Source: Atherinomorus stipes (lineage: Eukaryota > Chordata > Actinopteri > Atheriniformes > Atherinidae). Taken from it: a DNA stretch of 64,000 nucleotides. The translations under genes were made by a program, and so were the position numbers. Position 1 is the first letter of the stretch. Each line of letters begins with the position of its first letter. The notes under the pieces are model-generated. The model ran no database searches. It was not told where the DNA came from and worked only from the letters and a program-made list of their open reading frames with translations. The stretch lies in contig JALJCO010007865.1 of assembly GCA_023101725.1 (NCBI GenBank), positions 308,001 through 372,000 of the forward strand. Reading direction: 5' to 3'. Of this stretch, positions 44,866 through 55,326 are shown piece by piece.

Positions 44866-45131
44866 CCAATATGGGTTAAATTTTGGCTGCATATGAGGGA
44901 CCCAAGTGGGTTTTGTCCACGGTGTCCATGGTGGCCCCACCTGTGTTTTCCCATGTGGGTTTCCACATATGGGGCCCATGTAATTTAAACTATGAGATCT
45001 GCAAATTTGCCCAGTTCAACCCCATGCCTATACGCGATATAGGAAAACACAGGTGGGGCCACCATGGAAACCGTGGACAAACCCACTTGGGTCCCTCTTA
45101 TGCAGCAAAAATTTAACCCATATGGGCCCCA
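44866..45131. repeat. Fold-back element, arms of about 85-90 bp
   Basis: The left arm 'gccaatatgggttaaatttt' ... 'gtggccccacctgtgttttc' pairs with the right arm 'gaaaacacaggtggggccac' ... 'aatttaacccatatgggccc'. About 90 bp of loop lies between. A few mismatches occur. Confidence 0.85.
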
Positions 45132-45149
45132 CGTGGAAATGCTGGCTGG

Positions 45150-45370
45150 GGAGCAGCGATGAAGTAGCAACGAAACAGCAACGAAGCAGAGAAGAAGAAG
45201 ACATGAAGCAGTTTGCTCTCAGCAACACTGCAGAAGGAGGAAAATTCATCTTCCAGGCAACTTAAGCTTTTCCAGGACATTTTACTCTTTTTCTCATTTT
45301 CCATGTGTTCTCCATCACTGGAAAAATGTTTAATAATTTTCCAGGTTTTCCAGGACACATGGGAACCCTG
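45150..45370 (-). mobile_element. Partial copy of the CAGGG/CCCTG element
   Basis: It ends 'ttttccaggacacatgggaa' + 'ccctg'. Toward the left it has 'gatgaagtagcaacgaaaca' + 'gcaacgaagca', the reverse complement of minisatellite words in 34844-35500, but only about three units. Confidence 0.6.
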
Positions 45371-46000
45371 CCTCTCCTCTCAGCCAGCCTTACCAGCTGC
45401 ACCACGTGCACTACATGCACTAATTTAGCTTTAAGTTGAAGGGTGGGCTGCCATCTTGTTCTTATTTTCTGTTGTCATGGTTTGTTAGACGAGGAAGGTA
45501 TTTGTATTTCCAGTACTTTGTTTTGGAACAGGTTACGTCCTCTTCTAATCAGATTGTTTGGTCTTGGTTGGCATGCTGGTCCTGGCCCCCCTGACAGGGC
45601 TTAAATCCATCCAGACCCCAGACATTGATTGTTTCCTTGTAAATAAATTTGTCAAGCGTTTAATCTTTATTATGTCTGCTTGGCTGCTTGAAACTCGATG
45701 AAGATAAAAAATTTTTTTCAGTCTTGATCCCCCCCCCTCACCAAATTTACATCCTTGGCCGTAGCTCAGTGACCTTGTGGTTGTTCATCTGCTCTGTAAT
45801 ATGTACCCGTAACTTGTCATTGGTAGCTGCGAATCTTCTTATTGAAAATGATTACAGGACAAATATACAGTTGCTCACACATACCTGCTGCTCTGTTGTG
45901 ATTCAGCTGATATCTGGTGAATCATTTGGGGTAAAGATGGTTCTAGAGGGGATGGAAAAGGAATCCACAAGAGGCACTTGGATATGCAGAAATACCCTGA
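45371..46000. other. Unassigned DNA
   Basis: No repeat ends or domains recognised. Confidence 0.45.
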
Positions 46001-46177
46001 AGCCCTGTTTCCACCAGCGGGTCTGGGTCCGGTCGGGTTGGATCAGTCCACGTTCTTTTTTGTTTACACAGATAAAAACTGGGACGGGTACCCTTATACC
46101 CGACACGACCTGCTTTTTTGGTACCCTTCGGTAGGGGTACTGATCTAACCGATCTGGACCAAAGAGGTGGAGCTTAA

Positions 46178-47929
46178 AGGAATAGTACACCCACAGACTG
46201 ATGTGTGTTCATTTTCTACTCACCCTCATGCTGAGCAAAACTCTGGAGCACTTTTTAATATCTCAAATGCAGCCGGAGATCGGACAGGTTTTCGGTTTCC
46301 CCCAACTTTCATATATTGGAGTTCACCAGCGCCCAAACCAAAAAGGTCCATAAAAGTCCACAAAAACTTGTCAATATTCCTCCATACTGCTCGTCCAATG
46401 TAATCCATGTGTCCTGAGTGGGTAGCGTCCATAATTTACTCCAAACATCATCACTTTTACAGTTCTTCATAAAGCTGCTGGAAAAGCGCGTCCATGAGAG
46501 TTCATGACACTACGTAAGCCGCAACGTTCAGCACCTACTCTGCCGATAATGCAAGCGTAGAAGAAGAAATTCACTGTTTACATTGTGCTACGGATGTAAC
46601 GATATGAAAATTTCATATCACGGTTATTACGACCAAAATGATCACGGTTATCATTATTATCGCAGTATTATTAAAATACCCCACAGGCATCTTTAAAAAT
46701 ATCCAGAATGGGTCTAGATGTCTACTTTGTCCTTTTTAAAAGAGCTAGAGGCAGGAATTACGAAAAGACTAAACATGCATGTCCAGTTTTTTACAGTTTT
46801 TTAATAATTATGGGTGATGAAGTGTTAAAAACCAAAAAGAACGTTTCCACCCACGTCTCTCTCTGTTGCCTTTAACAGGTCGTGTGCTGCATAAAGCGCT
46901 TCGATTTGGTGTCCGAATTTCCCGCGCTGTCCTGCGGACGTGACGTCAAATGACGCTGCATCTGCGTCCCCGACAGTTTTGATACAGAAGGAATACGGTC
47001 GCGGTAAATTCAAACACTGTAAGCGTAAGTTACGGATTCCACTCAACAAACGATCCAGATCAACTGAAAGACACTAAAAAGTGGAACTAAGAAGAAAAAG
47101 CGTAGTAAACAAAATTATAGCTTCAGTTTGTGCTCCCGTGACGGCTAAGCTCATGGCTGCAGTTACCTGAAGCGCCAGTCGCAGCAGTTGCGGCTTTCAT
47201 TTCTTAATCTTGTCTCTAGTCCCTTTAAAGGGGGAAAATCTCCGCAGCACTGTCCACATGGGCGCCTTTGTTGCTTTCCACCATGTTTTCATAAATTAAA
47301 AAATGCAAACTGGGACGGCTGCTGCTTTTCCAGGCAATAGTGAGTTTTTCAAAGTGCAGTAATCAGTCACGGTTTGAACGACAATTAAAATTTAAAACGG
47401 TATTACTAACCGTTGGGAATTTTATCACGGTTAACCATTTTATTGATAATTGTTACATCCCTGCATTGTGCTAAGAGCAAACGAGCTGCAGACAAACACA
47501 AGAGGGGTTGGCTAGTGATTTAAGATAAATAAATAAAGAAAAAGAGAACGCGCTTTCTCGTCTGCCGGGGCCTCCGTAGTGTCTTGAACTCTCATGAAAG
47601 CGCTTTGCGGCAGCTTCATGTAGCATTGTTTAAGCTATAAAAATATGCTAAATGATGTGGTTTCCAGTAAATCATGAATGCTACCCACTCAGGACACTTG
47701 GATTACATTGGATGAGCAGTATGGGGGAATATTGACAAGTTTTTGTGGACTTTTATGGACCTTTTTGGTTCGGGCACTGGTGAACTCCATTATATGAAAG
47801 CTGGGGGAAAACGGGAACCTGTCCGATCTCCGGCTGCATTCGAGATATTGAAAAAGTGCTCCAGAGTCTTGCTCAGGATGAAAGTGAGTAGAAAATGAAC
47901 GCACATCATTCTGTGGGTGTACTATTCCT
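46178..47929. mobile_element. TTAA element with long TIRs (middle layer)
   Basis: TTAA at 46174-46177 and 47930-47933. The ends are 'aggaatagtacacccacaga' and 'tctgtgggtgtactattcct'. The arms are inverted over roughly 300 bp (for example 'ccggagatcggacaggtttt' with 'gaacctgtccgatctccggc'). TTAA specificity fits piggyBac- or Kolobok-type transposition; no transposase is present. Confidence 0.85.
46589..47463. mobile_element. hAT MITE with perfect 8-bp TSD (inner layer)
   Basis: The TSD cattgtgc lies at 46581-46588 and 47464-47471. The TIRs are 'tacggatgtaacgat' and 'attgttacatccctg'. Subterminal 'atcacggttattacgacc' and 'ttttatcacggttaacca' are present. 875 bp, non-coding. Confidence 0.9.
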
Positions 47930-48439
47930 TTAACAGACAGCAATCTGTTGATTCGGTGAAAAATCCGTCACTTCCTGCGTGACCCGGCGTGAAAACCAAA
48001 GCAGGGGTGAATCCTTTGTTTCTGTCACGTGTGGTGCTTTGGTTAAAAGGCACTGCACTGCGATGATGTCACGCGATCATGCAGCAGCGCTTTCCAGTTA
48101 ATACTCCGCCTCCACGGTAAGGGGACAGTTGCTGTGGGGACGCAACGTGAAATCAACACATCCATACCAAAACCCACCCGATCTGGCCTGGCCCGACCCG
48201 CGGGACTGGGTCGGGTCTGGGAGAGTCAAAAACGGGGCTTTTGACTCTCATGGAAGTGAGCAACAGTCTGGCAGATGTTGCAGGGCTATCTGCAGTTACA
48301 CACTATCAACCTGCAGGATTGCTTACTTTTTCAAGGAGGTAAACATAAGGTGGCAGGAGTGGTTGAGGTTGGCGACTGAAGTTTAGTCATATGTGGCTGA
48401 ACACACTCGTACATGTTAACCCCTCAGGTTGAAAAGTGA

Positions 48440-48820
48440 CAATCAGCCCGTTTACATCAGAGTTTTAATTCCTCTTTGATTCAGAATAAAAGTTCATTTC
48501 ACTTTAGGAAGACCTGGTGCCGCCGGCGGAAATGTAACCGTGGAGCTGCTGCTACAAAACTACAATCAAAATACAGAGAAAATCTGAGTTATTATGTGGT
48601 TTTCATGTTGTCGTCAAAGTGAAAAGGAGCAGGAAGCACGTAAATACGTCACATCCTCCTCCTGTCCAATCAGAACCCTTCCTAACCACCAGATCTAAAG
48701 CGGAATTAGATGAACGTGTTTTTCATGTAAACCTCAATTCACAATTATTCTTTCCATGTAAACATCAAGGAGTATAATTTAATTCCGAATGAAAAAACAT
48801 CATGTAACTGGGGCCACTGA
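48440..48820. mobile_element. MITE with (GT)TTACATG-type ends
   Basis: Left 'caatcagcccgtttacatca' and right 'catgtaactggggccactg' are inverted with gaps. Inner 'taattcctctttgattcaga' pairs with 'aatttaattccgaatgaaaa'. Class uncertain. Confidence 0.5.
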
Positions 48821-48893
48821 AGGCAATTTGTTTCTAATTTACATTTTTGGAAATGATAAATGTGTGAATTGTACACATTGTGTACAGTACATA

Positions 48894-49875
48894 CAGTCCT
48901 AAAATTAGTCAAACCCTCAAACTAAAGAAGAAAAAAAAAAAAACAGGTCTTATTGAAATAAGTTGTAATTGACAAAAGTAATAATAATCAAAATTTGTAT
49001 GAAAATCATGACACTGATTTTAAATTGTGGTTCAACAAAATATTAAAAACAAAAAGACAAAAAATAAAACAAGCAAACAAGCATGATGGGGCTCCAAAGC
49101 TAAAATGTTGTTGAGCAACACTTTGAGGCAATCACTGCAATCAGGTGTTTTCTGTAACGTCCAATCAGACGTCTCCAACTGTTGACAGGTATGTTGGTCC
49201 ACTGTTCATGGGAAAGGTGCTCTAATTTTTTTTATTATAATTATTATTTTGAACAATAATTCAAAATAATTTATTTCACTACATTATAATTTTGTAAATT
49301 TATATTCGTTATTAGTTTCTTGTTATTTAATTATTATTGTGAATTTAGTCTTTTCTTTAATTGGAGGGTATGAATAATGCCTTCATGCGGTATCGTATTT
49401 ATGGTATATACCAAAGTCTGACATGAAAAGTGCACCTGAACACCCACTCATGTTGTGATTTTTCCCTGGAAAACTGGAAAAATCTCGTGATGCCTGAGTT
49501 GCTGAGTTAAGGTAGACTTTTCAACATGGCAGAGAGCAACAAAAATATCCTTAATAGGATGCATTTTAAGTTTTCTGTTGCTATGTGGTTAGTTTGTAGT
49601 CTGCGTAATTCTGTGACATTCGGAACATTAACAACATTGCCATTTAAACTTAGTTTTGTTTGTGAAAATATGGTTATCGTTTGGTTTACCTCCTCAGAGC
49701 AGATGCTAGCTAGCAGCTAGCTTGCTTGCTAGTCAGTCGAAGATAACTTCCAGTGTTAAACTTCATCACGACAACAAATCACTTGAACACAACGCACTGG
49801 TAATTTCCACTTAACTAGTGGAAAGGATCATCCGTCCCATACCACATGAAGGCAACATTATTTCGAGGACGACTG
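48894..49875. mobile_element. Tc1-like element with a secondary insertion
   Basis: TA flanks lie at 48892-48893 and 49876-49877. The ends are 'cagtcctaaaattagtcaaa' and 'cgaggacgactg'. The block 48990-49130 matches 28650-28780 in reverse. After 'ggagggtatgaataatg' (49380) the family sequence breaks off and resumes at 'cgaggacgactgta'. The gap holds a segment with inverted ends 'ccttcatgcggtat' and 'ataccacatgaagg' (about 49380-49853). Confidence 0.6.
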
Positions 49876-51499
49876 TATGTGTTTGATACAAATTGTCTGC
49901 AAGTTCTAATTCTTAGCTGCGCTGACATTTAACACCAAGCCAAAGTAAGGCACCAACAACATGATTCCAGATTAAATGTGTAACATCTGTCCGCCACATC
50001 AGCCTGGCTTCATGGAAAACTCCATCTGTTGGTTAATAAAACTCATTCTCCTGCACGGCCTTCGGCCATTCGTGCTAGTGTTCCCAAAAATGAAAATAAC
50101 AAACAGAATAAGCATCCATGAAGATTGTAAACATTGTGCGTGCACGTGAGAAAGATCAAATACTTCCACAGAGTAATGTAGATACTGTAGATGATCTGGC
50201 ATCAGCTGGTGGGCTGAGTGTGCTACCACGTGCTGCCACAGAGGCCTGATAAAGTGTCTGTATGTGACAAGTTGGGGGTTATTCTCACCCCCCGCCACCT
50301 TCTACCATTCCCCCGTTTCAACCGCAAAGCTCGGTGACAAATGATGCACACATATAGCTACACACACACCCTCCATGTAGAAACCTAATTAATTTTGTGC
50401 ACTGTTTCAGAATTGATTGTGGTCATTCCCAGTGCTAATTTTTCATCCGGATTTCAAGGGCTTCCTTCCTCTGTCATTCCCACTCGTCTGTGTGTGTGTG
50501 TTTCTGCCATTTTGATCTGTGAGAGTTGCATTTAAAACTTGAACACATCTTATGTTCCTCTGTGTACAAAATGCATTAGCAATGGGAGTTTCAAGTCTTA
50601 TTCTGTAGAATCACTGACAATTATTGGACCATTCTTAGAATCCCTCCCTGCATGTGTTTCGTGTTCATGTCACGTCTGTTGCTCGCATTGCAATGGACAT
50701 ACAGTACACTAATTATTTTCCATTTAATCTGCCATGTTCAGGAGCTGCACACTCAGTGATTTTTTTTAGCATTATGTCTGAGTTTGGGTCTATTTATTGA
50801 AAAAAGGGACATTGCATATTACACGATAACTCATGTCCCTTACCAGTGTTTTCACGCAAGTTATTGCGCAATTTCAGAACGAGATTTGATTTCCAGTGTC
50901 CCAAGATTTGGACACAAAGACCAAAACAAATAGCGATGGCCAGGTAATGTAGATACTTTCGTTCATGTCTCCTCTCGAGTATGATGTCAGACACTTGTTG
51001 AGACTATCCGAGCCCTTCAGTGTGGAAAAAAAGCAGGTTTTATGGCGAACTTAGACGCAGGGGCCAGTTGCCCCATACTTATCATTAGCTGGGTGGCTAG
51101 GCTGCCTGCCTGGCTAAGTAGTGGAGCTATCTGGAAAATTCCTTTCTCCAACACTTATATATGAAAGGACATATGAAAACACACCCCAGGAAACAAAAAA
51201 AAAAAAAAAGAAGCAAAATTCATCTTTAACCCCCACCAACTGCTCCCGGGCGCTTTAATTAGCAGCCCACTGCTCTCAGGTTCAACCTGAGATGGGTTAA
51301 AATGCAGAAAATGAATTTCCTAATTGCCACTCTAATTGGGATTAAGATAGTTTATAATAATTATTATTATATTGTTATTATTGTTGTTATTATTATAATT
51401 ATCATTGTTACTGCAAGTTGCAAACATGCTTCACAGTGCACATTCATACGTAAAAACACTTGCTCAGAGAGATACTGTACAGTATGTTGACCCCAACAC
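49876..51499. other. Mostly unassigned, partly single-copy-looking DNA
   Basis: A (TTA)n-like tract lies at 51353-51410. 50000-50330 and 50400-50760 have no repeat partner. The minus-strand frame at 51367-51873 enters a repeat end and has no known domain. Confidence 0.35.
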
Positions 51500-51840
51500 A
51501 GCAGCACCAGTGTAGTGTCCCGGAGACAGACGAGTCTCTCAGGTGCTGTCCCTGCTGCGTGGAGACGGCGATCTGTGCACTGTCCAGCTCCTCCAGCAGG
51601 CACTGGAACTAGTTTTGGCCTTTTTGGCAGCTGGCATTGCCGTTGTTGATGTCGTCTGAGATTCTCTGGGAATGTGGACGGGACTGTGGCTACAGCGTTG
51701 TGGGGATTGTGGGCGGGACACAAGAAATCAGGCCTCGCAAAACATGAGCATCTCCCATAATAATGAAAGATGCCAGCATGCCAGTGTTTAAGCCGTGGGG
51801 TGCCACCCATGGCACTGGTGCCAAAGGTTGCCTTTCCCTG
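51500..51840 (-). mobile_element. hAT-like element end
   Basis: Read on the minus strand it begins 'cagggaaaggcaacctttgg' + 'caccagtgcc', close to the CAGGGGT.GGCAACC-type termini of hAT elements. The other end is not found. Confidence 0.45.
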
Positions 51841-52139
51841 ATCTATCATGTCTAAGGATTGACGATACATCATCCAGTCGATATATCAGACCAACTCTAT
51901 TGGAAATTACGATAAAGGGAACCAAGCTCTCACTGAAAACGTATGAAAATGTCTCCAGCTATCAGATCTCCTCCAGCTGCTTCCAAAGATGCATCCTTCC
52001 CCCCATCCTCATCCTTATAAACGGAAACTATTTAAAACTCGACTGGAACCATGTGAGTTGTTATCTTCTCATCTTTTAAAGGCAAATCATTTACTGTGGC
52101 TAGCCTTTAGCCGCAAGCTCACTCGTTAGCTGCGAGCTA

Positions 52140-52712
52140 ACGCAGGGAACGAGTGCCTCTCCTCTGTCACGCCTGGCTCTATCAAACCGCTGCAGCTCCT
52201 TCACAGTTGTGGGTCCTCTTGTGCTGTTCTGGGTCGCTCCTTACAGTCCTGAGTCCGCTCTGTGTGGGCATTGCTGGCTTTTAGCTAAACCGAGTGGACT
52301 TGAGGCTGGAGACAGACTGTAGGCAGCTGACTGCAGTTCTACTCCAGTTCTAGCTTGTAAAATGTGACGTCCCCAAATTCCTCAGCATCATCATCACTCT
52401 TCTGAACTGGCTGATGATCCACCACACAAACCAGTTCCAGTCCAGTTGTTCTGGAGCATCTTTCATGTTTTCCACGGCTTAGATTATACATGTAAATCAA
52501 CGAACAGACCACAACTCTATCTCGCTGACGTCACGTGGAGGCTACGTTCGCGAGTGAAAATCTATTAGCATTTAGCTGAGCCTCCTAAACATCGGATATT
52601 TACGTAAATACACGTCTGTTTAAGTTCTAACTGCACAGAACTACTGATTTTGTTGTGGTTTGTTGTTGTGTGGCAAAGTTTCTTGAAGTTAAGGTCGTGT
52701 CAGCACTTTAAA
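52140..52712 (-). repeat. Repeat family V, copy 1
   Basis: Inverted homologue of 58011-58550, ending 'ttaaggtcgtgtcagcactt' + 'taa'. The best-conserved block is about 52352-52478. Confidence 0.75.
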
Positions 52713-53822
52713 CTTAAGGATAAGAGCTATTTATCAACTTTCTCAAGAATCACTGTTACTCCTCTAAATATTAAGACACCTCCAGAGGTGTTTAAGTGGG
52801 TAGGAGTTGCCACTAGAGGACGTCACTGAGGCCAGAGAGATGTGCGCGGACGTTCCGTGAGCTGAAGGACGTTTTGGCTTTGACGTCACACAGCTGATCT
52901 AACAGTACTGTTGGACAGAGTGGCTATAATTTATGTTCTGGATTTAATGAGGAACGTAATCTCACCAGTAACCACACGCAGTAGAAATTCATGTTGGGAT
53001 TAAAAGCCATTACAATGTTTTGTATCTCATAATAGGAAATAGAACACCAACTGCATTTCTATTGTAGTTTTTCACAAAATAATATTTGATAACAGCAGTA
53101 AAAATGAAAATAACTGGCCACGCATCACTGAAGCGCAGCCACAGATATTATCCCGCAGCCACGCATTATTAAATCATGGATACAAGTCGTGGCCATGTGT
53201 TACAAATGCGTGGAAACAACATAAATAACTTGTGTCCAGTCGTTACTAATTTACTGTATGAACTTACAGCATGTTCACATGTTGCCCAAAAAGAACTCCT
53301 CTGGGCTTATTTTTTAATTTTTTTATGTAGTCCAATATGTGACTATAGTAAAACTTCTCTGACTGCTTCGATGCTGAAGTTAATACTCATAAATGAGCAG
53401 AAACATCCTAATTAAGAAGGATAAACATGTCTGTTCCCCTGCTGTGTAGTGTTTTCAGTCCACTTTTGGTGATGTACATCAACATGTCTGAAAAACCTCA
53501 CAAGAGAAGAACTCTTTAGCGATACTGAGAGATTTTTTTCATGTTTCATGAGTTTTCATGTGTCTTTTAGGTGCTGACCAGTTTTTATTGCAATATAGGT
53601 TGTGTAATTCTGGGATAACACTGATGATTTTGGCCGGGTCATCACAGCACCAATAAAACGGTACCATTCAGCGATTGGTCAACTCAGTGGACTTAGAAGT
53701 GACATCATCTAAAATTCCATTTACAGCACCTGGTGCTGGTACTGTCTTAATCCAGCTCTAAGGGTGACACTTAAGATTTAGTCCTACATTTCGCTGAAAA
53801 CGTGAGTGAGACACTTGATAAA
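52713..53822. other. Unassigned DNA
   Basis: No domain or element end is recognised. The 53176-53415 frame is not convincing. Confidence 0.4.
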
Positions 53823-53824
53823 TA

Positions 53825-55324
53825 CAGGGAGTGCAAAATTATTAGGTAAATGAGTATTTTGACCACATCATCCTCTTTATGCATGTTGTCTTACTCCAAG
53901 CTGTACAGGCCGAAAGCCTACTACTAATTTGGCATATCAGGTGATGTGCATCTCTGTAATGAGAAGGGGTGTGGTCTAATGACATCAACACCCTATATCA
54001 GGTATATTAGGCAAACAGAATTATTAGGCAACTTAACAAAAACCAAATATATACCCATTTCAATAATTTTTTTTTCCACCAGGGAAACCAATATAACAGC
54101 TCAACATTCACAAATATACATTTCTGACATTCAAAAACAAAACAAAAACAAATCAGTGACCAATTTAGCCACCTTTCTTTGCAAGGACACTCAAAAGCTG
54201 CCATCCATGGATCCTGTCAGTATTTTGATCTGTTCACCATCAACATTGTGTGCAGCAGCAACCACAGCCTCCCAGACACTGTTCAGAGAGGTGGACTGTT
54301 TTCCCTCCTTGTAAATCCCACATTTGATGAGGGGCCACAGGATCTCTATGGGGTTCAGATCAGGTGAACAGGAGGCCATGATCATTAGTTTGGCTTCTTT
54401 TAGACCCTTTCTTGCAGCCACACTGTGGAGTACTTGGATGCGTGTGATGGAGCATTGTCCTGCATGAAAATTATGTTTTTCTTGAAGGATGTGGACTTCT
54501 TCCTGTACCACTGCTTGAAGAAGGTGTCTTCCAGAAACTGGCAGTAGGACTGGGAGTTGAGCTTGACTCCATCCTCAACCCGAAAAGGCCCCACAAGCTC
54601 ATCTTTGATGATACCAGCCCATACCAGTACCCCACCTCCACCTTGCTGGTATCTGAGTGAGACTGGAGCTCTCTGCCCTTTACCGATCCAGCCACGGGCC
54701 CATCCATCTGGCCCATCAAGACTCACTCTCATTTCATCAGTCCATAAAACCTTAGAAAAATCAGTCTTGAGATATTTCTTGGCCCAGTCTTGATGTTTCA
54801 GCTTGTGTGTTTTGTTCAGAGGTGGTAGTTTTTCAGCCTTTCTTACCTTGGCCATGTCTTGAGTTTGCGTTGGTTTTGGGCCAGGTGTTGGCTGAAATAT
54901 GGACTGGGAAGTGGATTTGGAGGAGGCTTTTTAGTTTGGGGTTTTTGTTGGTTTTTCCAGTTTGGCTGTGCTATTTTGAATGAAACGTTGATTGTTGGAT
55001 GATTGCTTCAGAAGCTGGAATTTTAAGAGTGCTGCATCCTCTGCAAGTTCTCCTATTTTTGACTTTTCTGAGCCTGTCAAGTCCCTTTTCTGACCCATTT
55101 TGCCAAAGGAAAAGAAGTTGGCTAATAATTATGTTTGCCTAATACACCTGATTTAGGGTGGTGATGTCATTAGACCACACACCTTCTCATTACAAAGATG
55201 CAAATCACCTGATATGCTTAATTGGTAGTAGGCTTTCAGCCTATACACCTTGGAGTAAGACAACATGCATAAAGAAGATGATGTGGTCAAAATACTCATT
55301 TTCCTAACACTTCTGCACTCCCTG
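53825..55324 (-). mobile_element. Tc1/mariner transposon, 1500 bp, long TIRs
   Basis: TA at 53823-53824 and 55325-55326. The left end 'cagggagtgcaaaattatta' and the right end 'ttctgcactccctg' begin inverted repeats that stay about 90 percent alike for about 200 bp (53825-54030 and 55118-55324). The inner block 'atgagtattttgaccacatc' is present in both arms. A broken transposase gene lies on the minus strand between them. Confidence 0.92.
54191..55098 (-). pseudogene. Tc1/mariner transposase, minus strand, broken
   Basis: The likely start is ATG at 55098: 'MGQKRDLTGSEKSKIGELAE' opens the HTH region but soon loses frame and meets stops. From 54855 a long frame reads 'MAKVRKAEKLPPLNKTHKLK', 'DFSKVLWTDEMRVSLDGPDG', 'GGGGVLVWAGIIKDELVGPF' and 'NIIFMQDNAPSHASKYSTVW'. 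A frameshift near 54420 leads to 'KGLKEAKLMIMASCSPDLNP' + 'IEILWPLIKCGIYKEGKQ', ending at about 54191. The catalytic acidic triad of the family is visible: D in 'WTDE', D in 'MQDNAPSH', and the third acidic residue in 'SPDLNPIEILW'. The N-terminal third is worst damaged. The element is complete at its ends but its gene cannot give a full protein. Subfamily not resolved. Confidence 0.9.
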
Positions 55325-55326
55325 TA

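Larger units (their letters stand above)
46001..48239. mobile_element. Harbinger-like MITE, interrupted (outer layer of nest)
   Basis: Left part 46001-46173 ('agccctgtttccaccagcgg') and right part 47934-48239 (ending 'aaaaacggggct') together match the uninterrupted copy at 61195-61683. The insertion sits where the intact copy reads 'aggtgaagctaatacacagc'. The flanks (TGA, TTT) do not agree, and the right end is altered into a hairpin (48211-48249). Confidence 0.8.

Noticed and set aside
45755..45830. tRNA/SINE-like 'ggccgtagctcagtgacctt'
   Set aside because: Only an A-box-like word; no B box (GGTTCGA..CC) at the right distance and no cloverleaf.
51367..51873. 168-codon minus-strand ORF
   Set aside because: It runs out of a hAT-like terminus into a TTA-rich tract; no recognisable domain or splice structure.
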